Assembly: GCA_902496945.1 (NCBI GenBank)
Contig: CABVDE010000040.1
Span: 1 to 16,886 of the forward strand
Reading direction: 5' to 3'
Source: an uncultured Collinsella sp.
GTDB lineage: Bacteria > Actinomycetota > Coriobacteriia > Coriobacteriales > Coriobacteriaceae
DNA length: 16,886 nt
The position numbers and the translations under genes are program-made. Under the pieces are notes generated by a model. It searched no databases, was not told the origin of the DNA, and was given only the letters and a program-made list of their open reading frames with translations. This document shows, piece by piece, positions 6,780 to 13,526 of this stretch; the first letter of the stretch is position 1; each line of letters starts with the position of its first letter.

Positions 6780-7970
6780 ATGATCAATGAAACTATGTAT
6801 GCTCGCGGTGCGGAGAGCTCCATCATCCGCGAGATCTTTAGCTACGGCCTTGAGCGCAAGGCGCAGATCGGTGCGGAAAACGTGTTCGATTTCTCGCTGG
6901 GCAATCCGAGCGTTCCGGCACCTGCCGCCGTGGCGAAGTCCATCAAAAAGGCGCTGGAGCTGCCGAGCGATCAGTTGCATGGATACACGCCTGCACCGGG
7001 TCTGCCGCAATGCCGTACCGCCGTGGCTGAATCGCTCAACCGTCGCTTTGGCACGAGCTACGAGGGCAAGGATGTCTTTATGACGGTTGGTGCGGCGGCT
7101 TCGCTCACCTGCACGCTCAACGCCGTCACCAATCCGGGCGACGAGGTCATTGTTATCGCGCCGTACTTCCCGGAGTATCGCGTTTGGATTGAGAAAGCCG
7201 GCTGCACGTGCGTCGAGGCGCTCGCTAACGAGGATACGTTCCAGCTGAGCGTGGGCAACGTACTCAAGGCAATCACCGATAAGACTGCGGCGGTCATCAT
7301 CGATTCGCCGAATAACCCGACCGGCGCCGTGTATACGCGCGACACGTTAACGCGTCTGGCCAATATCCTGCGTGAAGTTAACGCCACACGCGATCCTCAG
7401 AACCCGATTATGCTGATCTCGGATGAGCCGTACCGTGAGATTGTCTATGGCGCCGAGGTGCCCTGGGTGCCCTCGATCTACGAGCACACCATCGTGTGTT
7501 ACTCATATTCCAAGTCGCTTTCGCTGCCGGGCGAGCGTGTGGGCTGGATTTTGGTCCCCAATACCAATCCGCAGGCTGCCCGTCTGATGCCCGCCGTTGC
7601 CGGTGCCGCCCGTACGCTGGGCTTTGTGTGCGCACCGGCGCTCTTCCAGCGCGTGATCATCGACTGTATCGATGAGCCGAGCGATGTTGAGACCTATGCG
7701 CGCAATCGTTGCGCGCTCACCGATGCGCTGGCGGAGTACGGCTATACCTACGTTGAGCCAGACGGTGCCTTCTACCTGTGGGTAAAGGCGTTGGAGCCCG
7801 ATGCAAACGCCTTCTGCGAGCGCGCGAAGAAGTACGAGCTGCTTGCGGTGCCTTCGGATAGCTTTGGCATGCCGGGCTGGTTCCGTCTGGGCTACTGTGT
7901 GAGCTACGAGACCATCGTCAATTCGTTACCTGCCTGGAAGCAGCTGGCCGACGAATATCGTCGAAAGTAA
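6780..7970 (+). CDS. PLP-dependent class I/II aminotransferase
   Basis: A 396-residue fold-type I pyridoxal-phosphate enzyme of the aspartate aminotransferase superfamily, cytoplasmic, expected to move an amino group between an amino acid and a 2-oxo acid. Motifs: FSLGNPSVPAP near the N-terminus; LHGYTPAPGLPQCR; the cofactor-stacking region VGAAASLTCTLNA; APYFPEY (128-133); DSPNNPTG with N179; D215 and Y218 in ISDEPYREIVY; the Schiff-base lysine K245 in SYSKSLSLPGERVGW; and the carboxylate-binding R369 in FRLGYC. All catalytic positions are present, so it should be active. The amino acid substrate cannot be read from sequence alone. The start at 6780 is supported by AAAGGGGAG just upstream. 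The same frame stays open back into ftsH, but the ftsH terminator lies in that stretch. It has its own promoter candidate and ends before a hairpin at 8000. Confidence 0.92.
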   Translation: MINETMYARGAESSIIREIFSYGLERKAQIGAENVFDFSLGNPSVPAPAAVAKSIKKALELPSDQLHGYTPAPGLPQCRTAVAESLNRRFGTSYEGKDVFMTVGAAASLTCTLNAVTNPGDEVIVIAPYFPEYRVWIEKAGCTCVEALANEDTFQLSVGNVLKAITDKTAAVIIDSPNNPTGAVYTRDTLTRLANILREVNATRDPQNPIMLISDEPYREIVYGAEVPWVPSIYEHTIVCYSYSKSLSLPGERVGWILVPNTNPQAARLMPAVAGAARTLGFVCAPALFQRVIIDCIDEPSDVETYARNRCALTDALAEYGYTYVEPDGAFYLWVKALEPDANAFCERAKKYELLAVPSDSFGMPGWFRLGYCVSYETIVNSLPAWKQLADEYRRK

Positions 7971-7999
7971 AGCGCTCTGCTTACAATGTTTTACGTGAA

Positions 8000-8028
8000 A
8001 CGGGGTTTGGTTTTAAGCCAGACCCCGT
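8000..8028 (+). terminator. Hairpin after the aminotransferase gene, probable weak terminator
   Basis: ACGGGGTTTGG (8000-8010) pairs with CCAGACCCCGT (8018-8028) around a 7-nt loop, with one G-T wobble. Only scattered Ts follow (TGTCTATG), so termination would be inefficient or need a factor. It lies 29 nt after the stop codon. Confidence 0.55.
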
Positions 8029-8062
8029 TGTCTATGCCGTTGTGTGATTGGGATGAAGCGGT

Positions 8063-8092
8063 TTTACGACTGCCGAAAGCTATGCGTACAAT
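8063..8092 (+). promoter_or_regulatory. Candidate promoter of the PHP phosphatase gene
   Basis: TTTACG (8063-8068) and TACAAT (8087-8092) are 18 nt apart, matching four and five of six consensus positions. The expected start near 8099 gives a leader of about 30 nt ahead of the RBS-supported ATG at 8130. Confidence 0.5.
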
Positions 8093-8129
8093 GAATATGC
8101 GCGACGGCCACACTGGACAAGGAGACCCG

Positions 8130-8951
8130 ATGCCCTACCTGCTTTCTTGTGACATCCATACCCATACGATGTTCTCTGCGCATGCGTATTCGACTATCGA
8201 GGAAAATATATATTGGGCGGCCGAGCGTGGCCTTCAGGTACTTGGTTCTGCCGATCATTTAAGCTCGATGGTTACACCTTGTCCCAATGACCTGCGCAGC
8301 TTCCAGTTCTTTATCAATCAGGATATCTGGCCGCGCATTTGGAGTGGCGTGCTGCTGCTCCGCGGCGCCGAGGCCGATATCGTTTCGCTGAACGGCAGCC
8401 TGTTTGGCGAAGACATTCCCGTTTCGCTCGATATCGCTGGCGATTCGTATAGTCGTGAGCATTCGCTGTTCGACTTGGTGACGCGCAATTTGGATTACTT
8501 GGTGGCAAGCGTGCATAACCCGCAGTTTGCCGAAGGCGCGACGCTCGCCCAGACGACCCAGATGTATATCAATGCCCTGGAGCATCCCAAGGTGTTCATG
8601 CTGGGGCACGCGGGGCGCTCGGGCGTGCCGTTCGATATCGACGAGGTGCTGTTGGCGGCCAAGGCCAAACATAAGATTATCGAGATCAACAATCATAGCC
8701 TTGAGCACGGTGCCGACACCGAGCATTGGGCCGTATGCCGCAAGATCGCCGAGCGCTGCGCCGAGCTGGGCGTGGGCATTGGCGTATCGACCGATGCCCA
8801 CATTGGCATGGCCATTGGCAAGCTCGATCACGCGCGCAAGATGCTCGACGAGATTCACTTCCCGCTGGATTTGATCGTGACGCGCGACCGCGAGACGCTG
8901 CTGCGCGAGATGGCGGCGGCGGGCGTGTGCGACCTGCGCAAGAGGATGTAG
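8130..8951 (+). CDS. PHP-domain metal-dependent phosphatase (YcdX-like)
   Basis: A 273-residue PHP (polymerase and histidinol phosphatase) family hydrolase resembling the YcdX group, which holds a three-metal site in a distorted beta/alpha barrel and cleaves phosphate monoesters. Likely ligands are visible in order: DIHTHTMFSAHA at 8-19 (H10, H12, and H18 nearby), SADH, GAEADI (Glu), VASVHNP (His), MLGHAGR (His) and STDAHIG (Asp and His). The natural substrate is unknown. The start at 8130 is chosen because AAGGAG (8119-8124) lies 5 nt upstream. The same frame is open back to 7986, but that stretch covers the hairpin at 8000 and the promoter candidate, so it is unlikely to be translated. The gene is single, between its own promoter and a shared terminator. 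Confidence 0.88.
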   Translation: MPYLLSCDIHTHTMFSAHAYSTIEENIYWAAERGLQVLGSADHLSSMVTPCPNDLRSFQFFINQDIWPRIWSGVLLLRGAEADIVSLNGSLFGEDIPVSLDIAGDSYSREHSLFDLVTRNLDYLVASVHNPQFAEGATLAQTTQMYINALEHPKVFMLGHAGRSGVPFDIDEVLLAAKAKHKIIEINNHSLEHGADTEHWAVCRKIAERCAELGVGIGVSTDAHIGMAIGKLDHARKMLDEIHFPLDLIVTRDRETLLREMAAAGVCDLRKRM

Positions 8952-8971
8952 CGAGGCTCAATCTGTAACGA

Positions 8972-9004
8972 AAAAGGGGCGGTCCAGAGGGGCCGCCCCT
9001 TTTC
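8972..9004. terminator. Bidirectional terminator between the PHP and methyltransferase genes
   Basis: AAAAGGGGCGGTC (8972-8984) pairs with GGCCGCCCCTTTT (8991-9003), with one G-T wobble. A and T runs at the two ends let it serve both convergent genes, whose stops lie about 20 and 14 nt away. Confidence 0.9.
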
Positions 9005-9017
9005 TTATGTCAGTAGA

Positions 9018-10466
9018 TTAACGGCGTTCGAGGACGGCGACGGTCTCGGTATGGTCGGTATGGGGGAACATATCAACCGGCGTAATGCTGAGCAGACGAT
9101 AGCCGCCATCGAGCAGTTGATGCAGGTCGCGCTCTTGAGTGACGGGGTTGCAGCTGATATAGGTGATGCGGCGCGGCTTAAGTGTGCAGGCGGCTTCGAG
9201 GAACTCGGGGGTGGAACCGGCGCGCGGCGGGTCGATGGAAAGGACGTCGACACGCTCGTTGTTGTCGGCGGCATCAAGGATGTAGTCGGTTGCGTCGTCG
9301 GTCATAAACCATGCGTTGCGAGTAAGGCCGTTGAGCTCGGCGTTACGACGTGCGTCAGCGATGCCGGCAGGGTTGCGCTCCACGCCGAGCAGCATAATGC
9401 CGATACCCTTGTCCCGGGCATCTTTGGCTGCGCAGAGGCCGATGGTTCCGCTACCGCAGTAGGCATCCATAAGAACGTCACCCTGCTGCAGGTCCATGCC
9501 GTCAATGGCGAGCTGATAGAGCAGTTCGGTCTGCTGCGGGTTGGTCTGATAAAACGCGGTGGGGGAGATGTCGAAGTCGCAGCCGAGCAGCTGATCACGC
9601 ATGCATTCGGTGCCATAGACGATACGGGTCTCCTCGCCCAAGATGGCATTGCCGGGGCGACCGTTGATATTCTGAGCGACGGTGACGATATGCGGATCGA
9701 GCGCGGCGACAGCCTCAAAGAACTCCTGCGCATGCGGCAGGTCACGCTGAGCGGTCACGAGGGTGACCATAATCTGGTCGGTGCGCCAGCCACAGCGAAC
9801 GACGGCATAGCGAAGCAGTCCCAGATGCTTGTCTTCGTTAAAGGCAGGGATATGCAGGCGCTCGGCCTCACGCGCGATGCCGTTGAGAATCTGACGGGCG
9901 CCCGGCGCCTCCACAGGGCACTCGGGCACGGCGACGATCTTATGCGTGCCGCGCTCAAAGAAGCCGCAACGGACAGCGCCCTCCTTGCCGGGAGCAAAGG
10001 GAGTTGCAGCCTTATGGCGAAAACCACGCGGCGCAGGATATTTGCCCGGATCGCCCAAGGTGACACCCATACCGCGAATAGGATCGACAACAATGCCCTC
10101 GCGCTTGCAGATCTCGGCAAACAGCTCTTCCATAGCAGCCTGCTTAGCTGCCAACTGCTTCTTATAAGGACGATTAAGCGCTGTACACCCACCGCAAGCT
10201 TTCATGATGGAACAGGGAGACTTGGGGTCCACAGCCTTACGAGCAGGCTTGGTCGAGTCTTTTGGAGAGTGCTCAAGGCGGGCCCTAGGTTTTTTGCCTT
10301 CACCCTGACGAGTACCAGAACGCTTACCCTTAACCTTGCTCTTGGTCGACTTGCCTTTCGCATCCTTAGACGACTTTGATTTCTTAGGCGTTTTTTTCTC
10401 CTCCGACCCCTCAGCCGCCTCGATCAAAGCACGACGAGCCCTACGCTCCGCACGAGATTCTGCCAT
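9018..10466 (-). CDS. TrmA/RlmD-family 23S rRNA (uracil-5)-methyltransferase
   Basis: A 482-residue SAM-dependent RNA m5U methyltransferase. Its 4Fe-4S cluster site is visible as C85, C91, C94 (CSIMKACGGC) and C183 (PECPV). The methyltransferase half contains the SAM site LMDAYCGSGTIGL (about 332-344), IDPPRAG (411-417), the catalytic C439 in TYISCNP, and the C-terminal general-base region VDMFPHTDHTETVAVLERR. These place it with RlmD/RlmCD/TrmA-like enzymes, but which uracil it modifies cannot be told from sequence. The first 80 or so residues are a Lys/Arg/Ser-rich, low-complexity basic tail. No TRAM domain, which usually precedes the cluster in RlmD, is recognisable, so the tail may take over RNA binding. 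The ATG at 10466 has a GGGG-type site 7 nt upstream. A TACAAT box on this strand precedes it. It is divergent from the amino acid transporter. Confidence 0.9.
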   Translation of the reverse strand: MAESRAERRARRALIEAAEGSEEKKTPKKSKSSKDAKGKSTKSKVKGKRSGTRQGEGKKPRARLEHSPKDSTKPARKAVDPKSPCSIMKACGGCTALNRPYKKQLAAKQAAMEELFAEICKREGIVVDPIRGMGVTLGDPGKYPAPRGFRHKAATPFAPGKEGAVRCGFFERGTHKIVAVPECPVEAPGARQILNGIAREAERLHIPAFNEDKHLGLLRYAVVRCGWRTDQIMVTLVTAQRDLPHAQEFFEAVAALDPHIVTVAQNINGRPGNAILGEETRIVYGTECMRDQLLGCDFDISPTAFYQTNPQQTELLYQLAIDGMDLQQGDVLMDAYCGSGTIGLCAAKDARDKGIGIMLLGVERNPAGIADARRNAELNGLTRNAWFMTDDATDYILDAADNNERVDVLSIDPPRAGSTPEFLEAACTLKPRRITYISCNPVTQERDLHQLLDGGYRLLSITPVDMFPHTDHTETVAVLERR

Positions 10467-10506
10467 GAATTAACCCCACTATTAAATAAAAGAAAAGTCC
10501 AAAGTA

Positions 10507-10512
10507 ATTGTA
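10507..10512 (-). promoter_or_regulatory. Candidate -10 box of the methyltransferase gene
   Basis: On the minus strand TACAAT spans 10512 to 10507, about 40 nt before the start codon at 10466. No good -35 match is seen. The surrounding GTGCATTTAACGTGC (10515-10529) is a small imperfect palindrome. Confidence 0.35.
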
Positions 10513-10560
10513 CCGTGCATTTAACGTGCCCGATTGGAGGGGATGCCTATTTAAGGCTCC

Positions 10561-10730
10561 GAGCACGTTGTCTCCCGGAATGCCGGCGGCCGTCGCGGTA
10601 TTTAATTTGTCGCGAGTTCCGCACGAACAGGAGAGCACTTAATGTGCTCTCCGTCGTGAGCAGGACTGTAGAGCAGCAAATAAAATACCGCGACGGCCGC
10701 CGGCATTCCGGGTGCGCCAACCTTGTGCTC
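10561..10730. repeat. Nested long palindrome (MITE-like or structured RNA element)
   Basis: Two 35-bp arms (10574-10608 and 10678-10712) are inverted copies with one mismatch, and the outer 30 bp match perfectly. The arms begin CCCGGAATGCCGGCGG and end in an AT-rich tail. The 69-nt centre contains its own hairpin: CACGA (10622-10626) with TCGTG (10654-10658), then a perfect 9-bp stem GGAGAGCAC (10630-10638) with GTGCTCTCC (10644-10652) around TTAAT. Outside the arms a further stem, GAGCACGTTG (10561-10570) with CAAC and GTGCTC (10718-10721 and 10725-10730, with a 3-nt CTT bulge), closes the element. It lies between two divergent genes, so it is not an ordinary terminator. No target-site duplication and no transposase is visible. 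It may be a miniature inverted-repeat element, a non-coding RNA or a cruciform-forming regulatory site. Confidence 0.85.
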
Positions 10731-10751
10731 TATCACGCTAAAGTGTATGAT
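10724..10751 (+). promoter_or_regulatory. Candidate promoter of the amino acid transporter operon
   Basis: TTGTGC (10724-10729) and TATGAT (10746-10751) are 16 nt apart. The -10 is good, the -35 matches three of six positions. The -35 coincides with the outer right edge of the nested palindrome, so extrusion of a cruciform or a protein bound there could affect this promoter. Confidence 0.4.
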
Positions 10752-10807
10752 TCTGAACGTCACATGACTTACTTTACTTAACTAAAGTGCTATCAAGGGG
10801 GAATACC

Positions 10808-11668
10808 ATGAATACCGATATGTCTCGTCGTCAGTTTGTTGGCCTAGCCGGTTCGCTTGCTACGGTGCTCGGCCTTGGCCTGGTTGGCTGCGGTGGCGGT
10901 GCCGACAAGGGTTCTGCTGCCGGCTCTGCTGCGGCAAAGGACGTGAAGGGTGCTGCTGAGTCCAAGAAGCTCGTCGTCGGCTTTGACAAGTCCTATCCTC
11001 CGTATGGCTTTGTGGGCGACGACGGCGAGTACACCGGTTTTGATCTCGATCTGGCCAAGGCGGTCGCCGACAAGCAGGGCTGGGACGTTGAGTACGAGGC
11101 CATCGACTGGGATGCCAAGGACACGCTGCTCAACTCGGGCGCCATCAACTGCATTTGGAACGGCTTTACCATGGAGGGTCGCGAGGACGACTATACGTTC
11201 TCCGAGCCGTACATGCTCAACGAGCAGGTACTGGTGGTCAAGAAGGACGCGGGTATCAAGAGCTGGGACGATCTTGCCGGCAAGACCGTGATTACCCAGA
11301 CCGATTCCGCCGCGCAGGACGTGCTCGAGGGCGATCAGAAGGATCTGTCTGCGACGTTTGCCACGCTCGATACCATCGGCGAGTACAACACGGCCTTCAT
11401 GCAGCTCGAGAGTGGTGCAGTCGATGCCGTTGCCTGTGACCTCTCGATCGCTCAGTATCAGCTTGCCGCCAAGCCCGACGCCTATACGCAGCTCGACAAG
11501 CCGCTGTCCAGCGAGCACTACGCCGTCGGCTTTAAGAAGGGCGACACCAAGTCGGCCGACGCCGTGACCGAGTCGCTCAAGGCGCTCTACGAGGACGGCA
11601 CGGTCAAGGACCTGTGTGACAAGTATGCGAGCTATGGTCTCTCCTTCGATAACTGGGTTTTGAAATAG
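10808..11668 (+). CDS. Amino acid ABC transporter, solute-binding lipoprotein (SBP family 3)
   Basis: A 286-residue extracytoplasmic receptor for a polar amino acid ABC importer. The N-terminus has a twin-arginine-like motif SRRQFVG (6-12) followed by a hydrophobic stretch and a lipobox LVGC with the lipid-modified Cys at 28, so it is probably exported folded by Tat and anchored to the membrane. A Gly/Ala/Ser linker follows. The SBP family 3 domain (about 51-286) starts KKLVVGFDKSYPPYGFVG and has EYTGFDLDLAKAVA and the ligand-contact region NGFTMEGREDDYTFSEPY, whose Arg typically binds the amino acid carboxylate, then the hinge LAGKTVITQTDSAAQDVL and a late VDAVACDLSIA. The exact amino acid is not determinable. 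The start at 10808 has AAGGGGG 6 nt upstream. It is the first gene of the operon, separated from its permease gene by 138 bp with a long hairpin. Confidence 0.94.
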   Translation: MNTDMSRRQFVGLAGSLATVLGLGLVGCGGGADKGSAAGSAAAKDVKGAAESKKLVVGFDKSYPPYGFVGDDGEYTGFDLDLAKAVADKQGWDVEYEAIDWDAKDTLLNSGAINCIWNGFTMEGREDDYTFSEPYMLNEQVLVVKKDAGIKSWDDLAGKTVITQTDSAAQDVLEGDQKDLSATFATLDTIGEYNTAFMQLESGAVDAVACDLSIAQYQLAAKPDAYTQLDKPLSSEHYAVGFKKGDTKSADAVTESLKALYEDGTVKDLCDKYASYGLSFDNWVLK

Positions 11669-11806
11669 CCACAGCACCCAACCTTGCGGCTCCAATCCTC
11701 CTCGCGTACCAAAGTACGCTTCGTCGGGCTTGTCGCTCGCAATCTTGGGCACCGTGCCTATTTCAATTAACACCTGCTGTTCTGTTGTCGCGAAAGAGAG
11801 CTTAGG
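11669..11806 (+). repeat. Intra-operon long hairpin between lipoprotein and permease genes
   Basis: An apical perfect hairpin GCGTAC-CAAA-GTACGC (11704-11719) sits at the centre of a larger fold. Its base is formed by CCCAA (11677-11681) with TTGGG (11745-11749) and TTGCG (11684-11688) with CGCAA (11738-11742), separated by a symmetric 2-nt internal loop. The intervening sides pair poorly. No T tract follows directly, so it is not a standard terminator. It may protect the 3' end of the lipoprotein message and reduce permease expression, a common need because binding protein is required in excess. The CTCCTCGCGTACC block looks like a dispersed palindromic repeat, but this cannot be tested in a single window. 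Confidence 0.65.
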
Positions 11807-12460
11807 TTGTCTATCCAAGTCATGATGCAGATGCTTGGCCAGGGGTTCTTGGTCAGTTTGCAGCTGTTTGTGTTGACGCTGCTCGGGTCGATTCCGCTGG
11901 GAATTCCCGTGGCGTTTATGCGCATGAGCAAAATCGCGCCGCTTCGCTGGATTGCGCGCATCTATATCTCGGTGATGCGCGGCACGCCGCTCATGCTGCA
12001 GATGTTTGCCATCTACTTTGCCCCGTACTACGTGTTTGGCATTTCACTCACGCCCGATTCCAAATGGACGGCGTGCGTCGTGGCGTTCATCATCAACTAC
12101 GCCGGTTACTTTGCCGAGATCTATCGCTCGGGTCTGCAGTCCATTCCGCGCGGTCAATACGAGGCTGCCGAGGTGCTGGGCTACTCGCGCATGCAGACGT
12201 TTTTGTACATTGTGATGCCGCAGGTCGCCAAGCGCATTTTGCCGGCGATGGGCAACGAGATCATCACACTGGTCAAGGACACGTCGCTGGCGTTCGCCAT
12301 CGGCGTGGGCGAGATGTTCTCGACGGCCAAGGCGCTGGTCGCCTCGCAGGTGAGCATGGTGCCGTTTGCGATTGCGGCGTTGATCTACTGGGTCTTTAAC
12401 TTTGTGGTCGAGATGCTGCTGGGCGCTGCCGAAAAGAAGCTGGACTATTACCATGACTAA
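11807..12460 (+). CDS. Amino acid ABC transporter permease (HisM/GlnP type)
   Basis: A 217-residue integral membrane subunit of the polar amino acid uptake family. About five hydrophobic segments are visible (roughly 12-38, 62-82, 88-106, 140-175 with amphipathic parts, 184-206). Diagnostic motifs are SVMRGTPLMLQMF (55-67), typical of HisM/GlnP permeases, and the cytoplasmic EAA loop EAAEVLGYSRMQTFLYIVMP (119-138) that docks on the ATPase. The start is taken as TTG at 11807, with GAGAG 6 nt upstream, because it gives the usual N-terminus before the first helix. An ATG at 11822 is the alternative and would shorten it by five residues. It overlaps the ATPase start by 8 bp (ATGACTAA), implying coupled translation. 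Only one permease gene is present, so a homodimeric channel is expected. Confidence 0.92.
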   Translation: MSIQVMMQMLGQGFLVSLQLFVLTLLGSIPLGIPVAFMRMSKIAPLRWIARIYISVMRGTPLMLQMFAIYFAPYYVFGISLTPDSKWTACVVAFIINYAGYFAEIYRSGLQSIPRGQYEAAEVLGYSRMQTFLYIVMPQVAKRILPAMGNEIITLVKDTSLAFAIGVGEMFSTAKALVASQVSMVPFAIAALIYWVFNFVVEMLLGAAEKKLDYYHD

Positions 12461-13217
12461 TTCAGTGATGAAAATCGAAAGCGCTCGTAAGGCGTTTGGT
12501 GGCAATGAGGTGCTCAAGGATATCTCGCTCGAGGTGAAGCGTGGCGAGGTCGTGGCGATTATCGGGCCTTCGGGAGGCGGTAAGTCTACGCTGCTGCGTT
12601 GTGCCACGCTGCTCGAGACACTCGATGGCGGCTCGCTCTCGTTTGGCGACCTTGCCGTTGCAACGGATACGGGTTCGGGCGCGGTCTATGCGAAGGGCGA
12701 TGTGCCCAAGCAGGCGCGCTCGCGGTTTGGCCTGGTGTTCCAGAACTACAACCTGTTCCCGCACTATACCGTGATGAAAAACATCATCGACGCTCCTGTC
12801 CGCGTGCTCAAACGCCCAAAAGCTCAGGCAGAAGAGCGCGCTCGGGAGCTGATTGCGCAGATGGGGCTTATAGGCAATGAGGATAAAGTGCCGTGTGAGC
12901 TTTCGGGCGGTCAACAGCAGCGCGTGAGTATTGCCCGCGCCCTAGCGCTCGACCCGGAAATCTTGTTCTTTGACGAGCCGACTTCGGCGCTCGACCCCGA
13001 GCTGACGGCCGAGGTGCTGCGTGTTATTAAGGACCTCGCCGCGCAGAATATGACGATGGTAATCGTGACGCACGCGATGCAGTTTGCGCGTGATGTCGCC
13101 GACCGCGTCGTCTTTATGGACGGCGGCCGTATTGTCGAGGAGGGTCCTGCCGAGCAGGTTATCGACCATCCGCGCGAGCATCGTACCCGTGAGTTCTTGA
13201 GCCGTATCGAGGGATAG
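12453..13217 (+). CDS. Amino acid ABC transporter ATP-binding protein (GlnQ type)
   Basis: A 254-residue cytoplasmic ATPase that powers the importer. Walker A GPSGGGKS is at 38-45, the Q-loop Q97 in VFQNYNLFPHYTV, the ABC signature LSGGQQQR at 150-157, Walker B ILFFDE at 170-175 followed by the D-loop SALD, and the switch histidine H207 in VTHAMQFA. All are intact. The insertion near residues 65-90 (ATDTGSGAVYAKGDV) is slightly longer than in GlnQ but common in this group. The start at 12453 overlaps the permease stop; a second in-frame ATG at 12468 gives the more usual N-terminus MKIESARKAF, and neither has a strong ribosome site, so translation probably depends on coupling. It is the last gene of the operon and is followed by a strong terminator. 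Confidence 0.95.
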   Translation: MTNSVMKIESARKAFGGNEVLKDISLEVKRGEVVAIIGPSGGGKSTLLRCATLLETLDGGSLSFGDLAVATDTGSGAVYAKGDVPKQARSRFGLVFQNYNLFPHYTVMKNIIDAPVRVLKRPKAQAEERARELIAQMGLIGNEDKVPCELSGGQQQRVSIARALALDPEILFFDEPTSALDPELTAEVLRVIKDLAAQNMTMVIVTHAMQFARDVADRVVFMDGGRIVEEGPAEQVIDHPREHRTREFLSRIEG

Positions 13218-13250
13218 GTTCAGCTATTTAGTCAGCTAATGATTGAGGCG

Positions 13251-13290
13251 AAGCCGCCGCAGGTCTTATGGTCTGCGGCGGCTTTTATTT
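13251..13290 (+). terminator. Terminator of the amino acid transporter operon
   Basis: AAGCCGCCGCAG (13251-13262) pairs perfectly with CTGCGGCGGCTT (13273-13284) around a 10-nt loop, and is followed by TTATTT. It lies 33 nt after the ATPase stop. Confidence 0.93.
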
Positions 13291-13526
13291 GCATCCGTGG
13301 GACTCAATAATCGCCTTGCGCGCTCGCCCCTTCCTCTCGCCGCCTGTATTCATACGTGCGCCGAAAGGTATGCATGGACAGCCGCCCGTGAGGGTAGGGT
13401 GGTGGCATAGGACATTTGGAGGGTGAGTCGGCTCGGCTGCCGACCATGCTGCTCCCGGGACGGCACCGACCGCGAACTCTCCCCGTTGGCGTCGCGCATT
13501 GCGCGCGGCCCTGCAAGGAGGTCATC
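13291..13526 (+). other. GC-rich leader of the EF-G2 gene
   Basis: About 236 bp without a convincing gene. It contains small hairpins: GTCGGC-TCGGCT-GCCGAC (13427-13444) and CGCGC-ATT-GCGCG near the ribosome site (about 13494-13506). No clear -35/-10 pair was found and no known riboswitch class was recognised. It ends in a near-perfect ribosome site, AAGGAGGT (13515-13522), 4 nt before the start codon. Sequestration of this site by upstream pairing is possible but is only a suggestion. Confidence 0.5.

Larger units (their letters stand above)
10467..10807. other. 341-bp divergent intergenic region
   Basis: This region lies between the leftward methyltransferase gene and the rightward solute-binding-protein gene. 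It holds one promoter candidate for each direction and, between them, the nested palindrome at 10561-10730. Both flanks are AT-rich and the palindrome arms are very GC-rich. No protein-coding frame in it is convincing. Confidence 0.8.

Noticed and set aside
7986..8129. N-terminal extension of the PHP phosphatase
   Set aside because: The extension covers a hairpin and a promoter candidate, and the AAGGAG-supported ATG at 8130 gives the expected family N-terminus.
10441..10638. Minus-strand open frame through the palindrome region
   Set aside because: It has no ribosome site or domain, and crosses the methyltransferase promoter and the repeat arms.
13396..13402. AGGGTGG, reminiscent of a T-box antiterminator
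   Set aside because: The rest of the T-box consensus (NACCGCG) does not follow, no Stem I is evident, and the downstream gene is not an aminoacyl-tRNA synthetase or amino acid gene.
13416..13526. N-terminal extension of EF-G2 from a TTG
   Set aside because: The 37 extra residues look like translated leader, and AAGGAGGT directs initiation at 13527.
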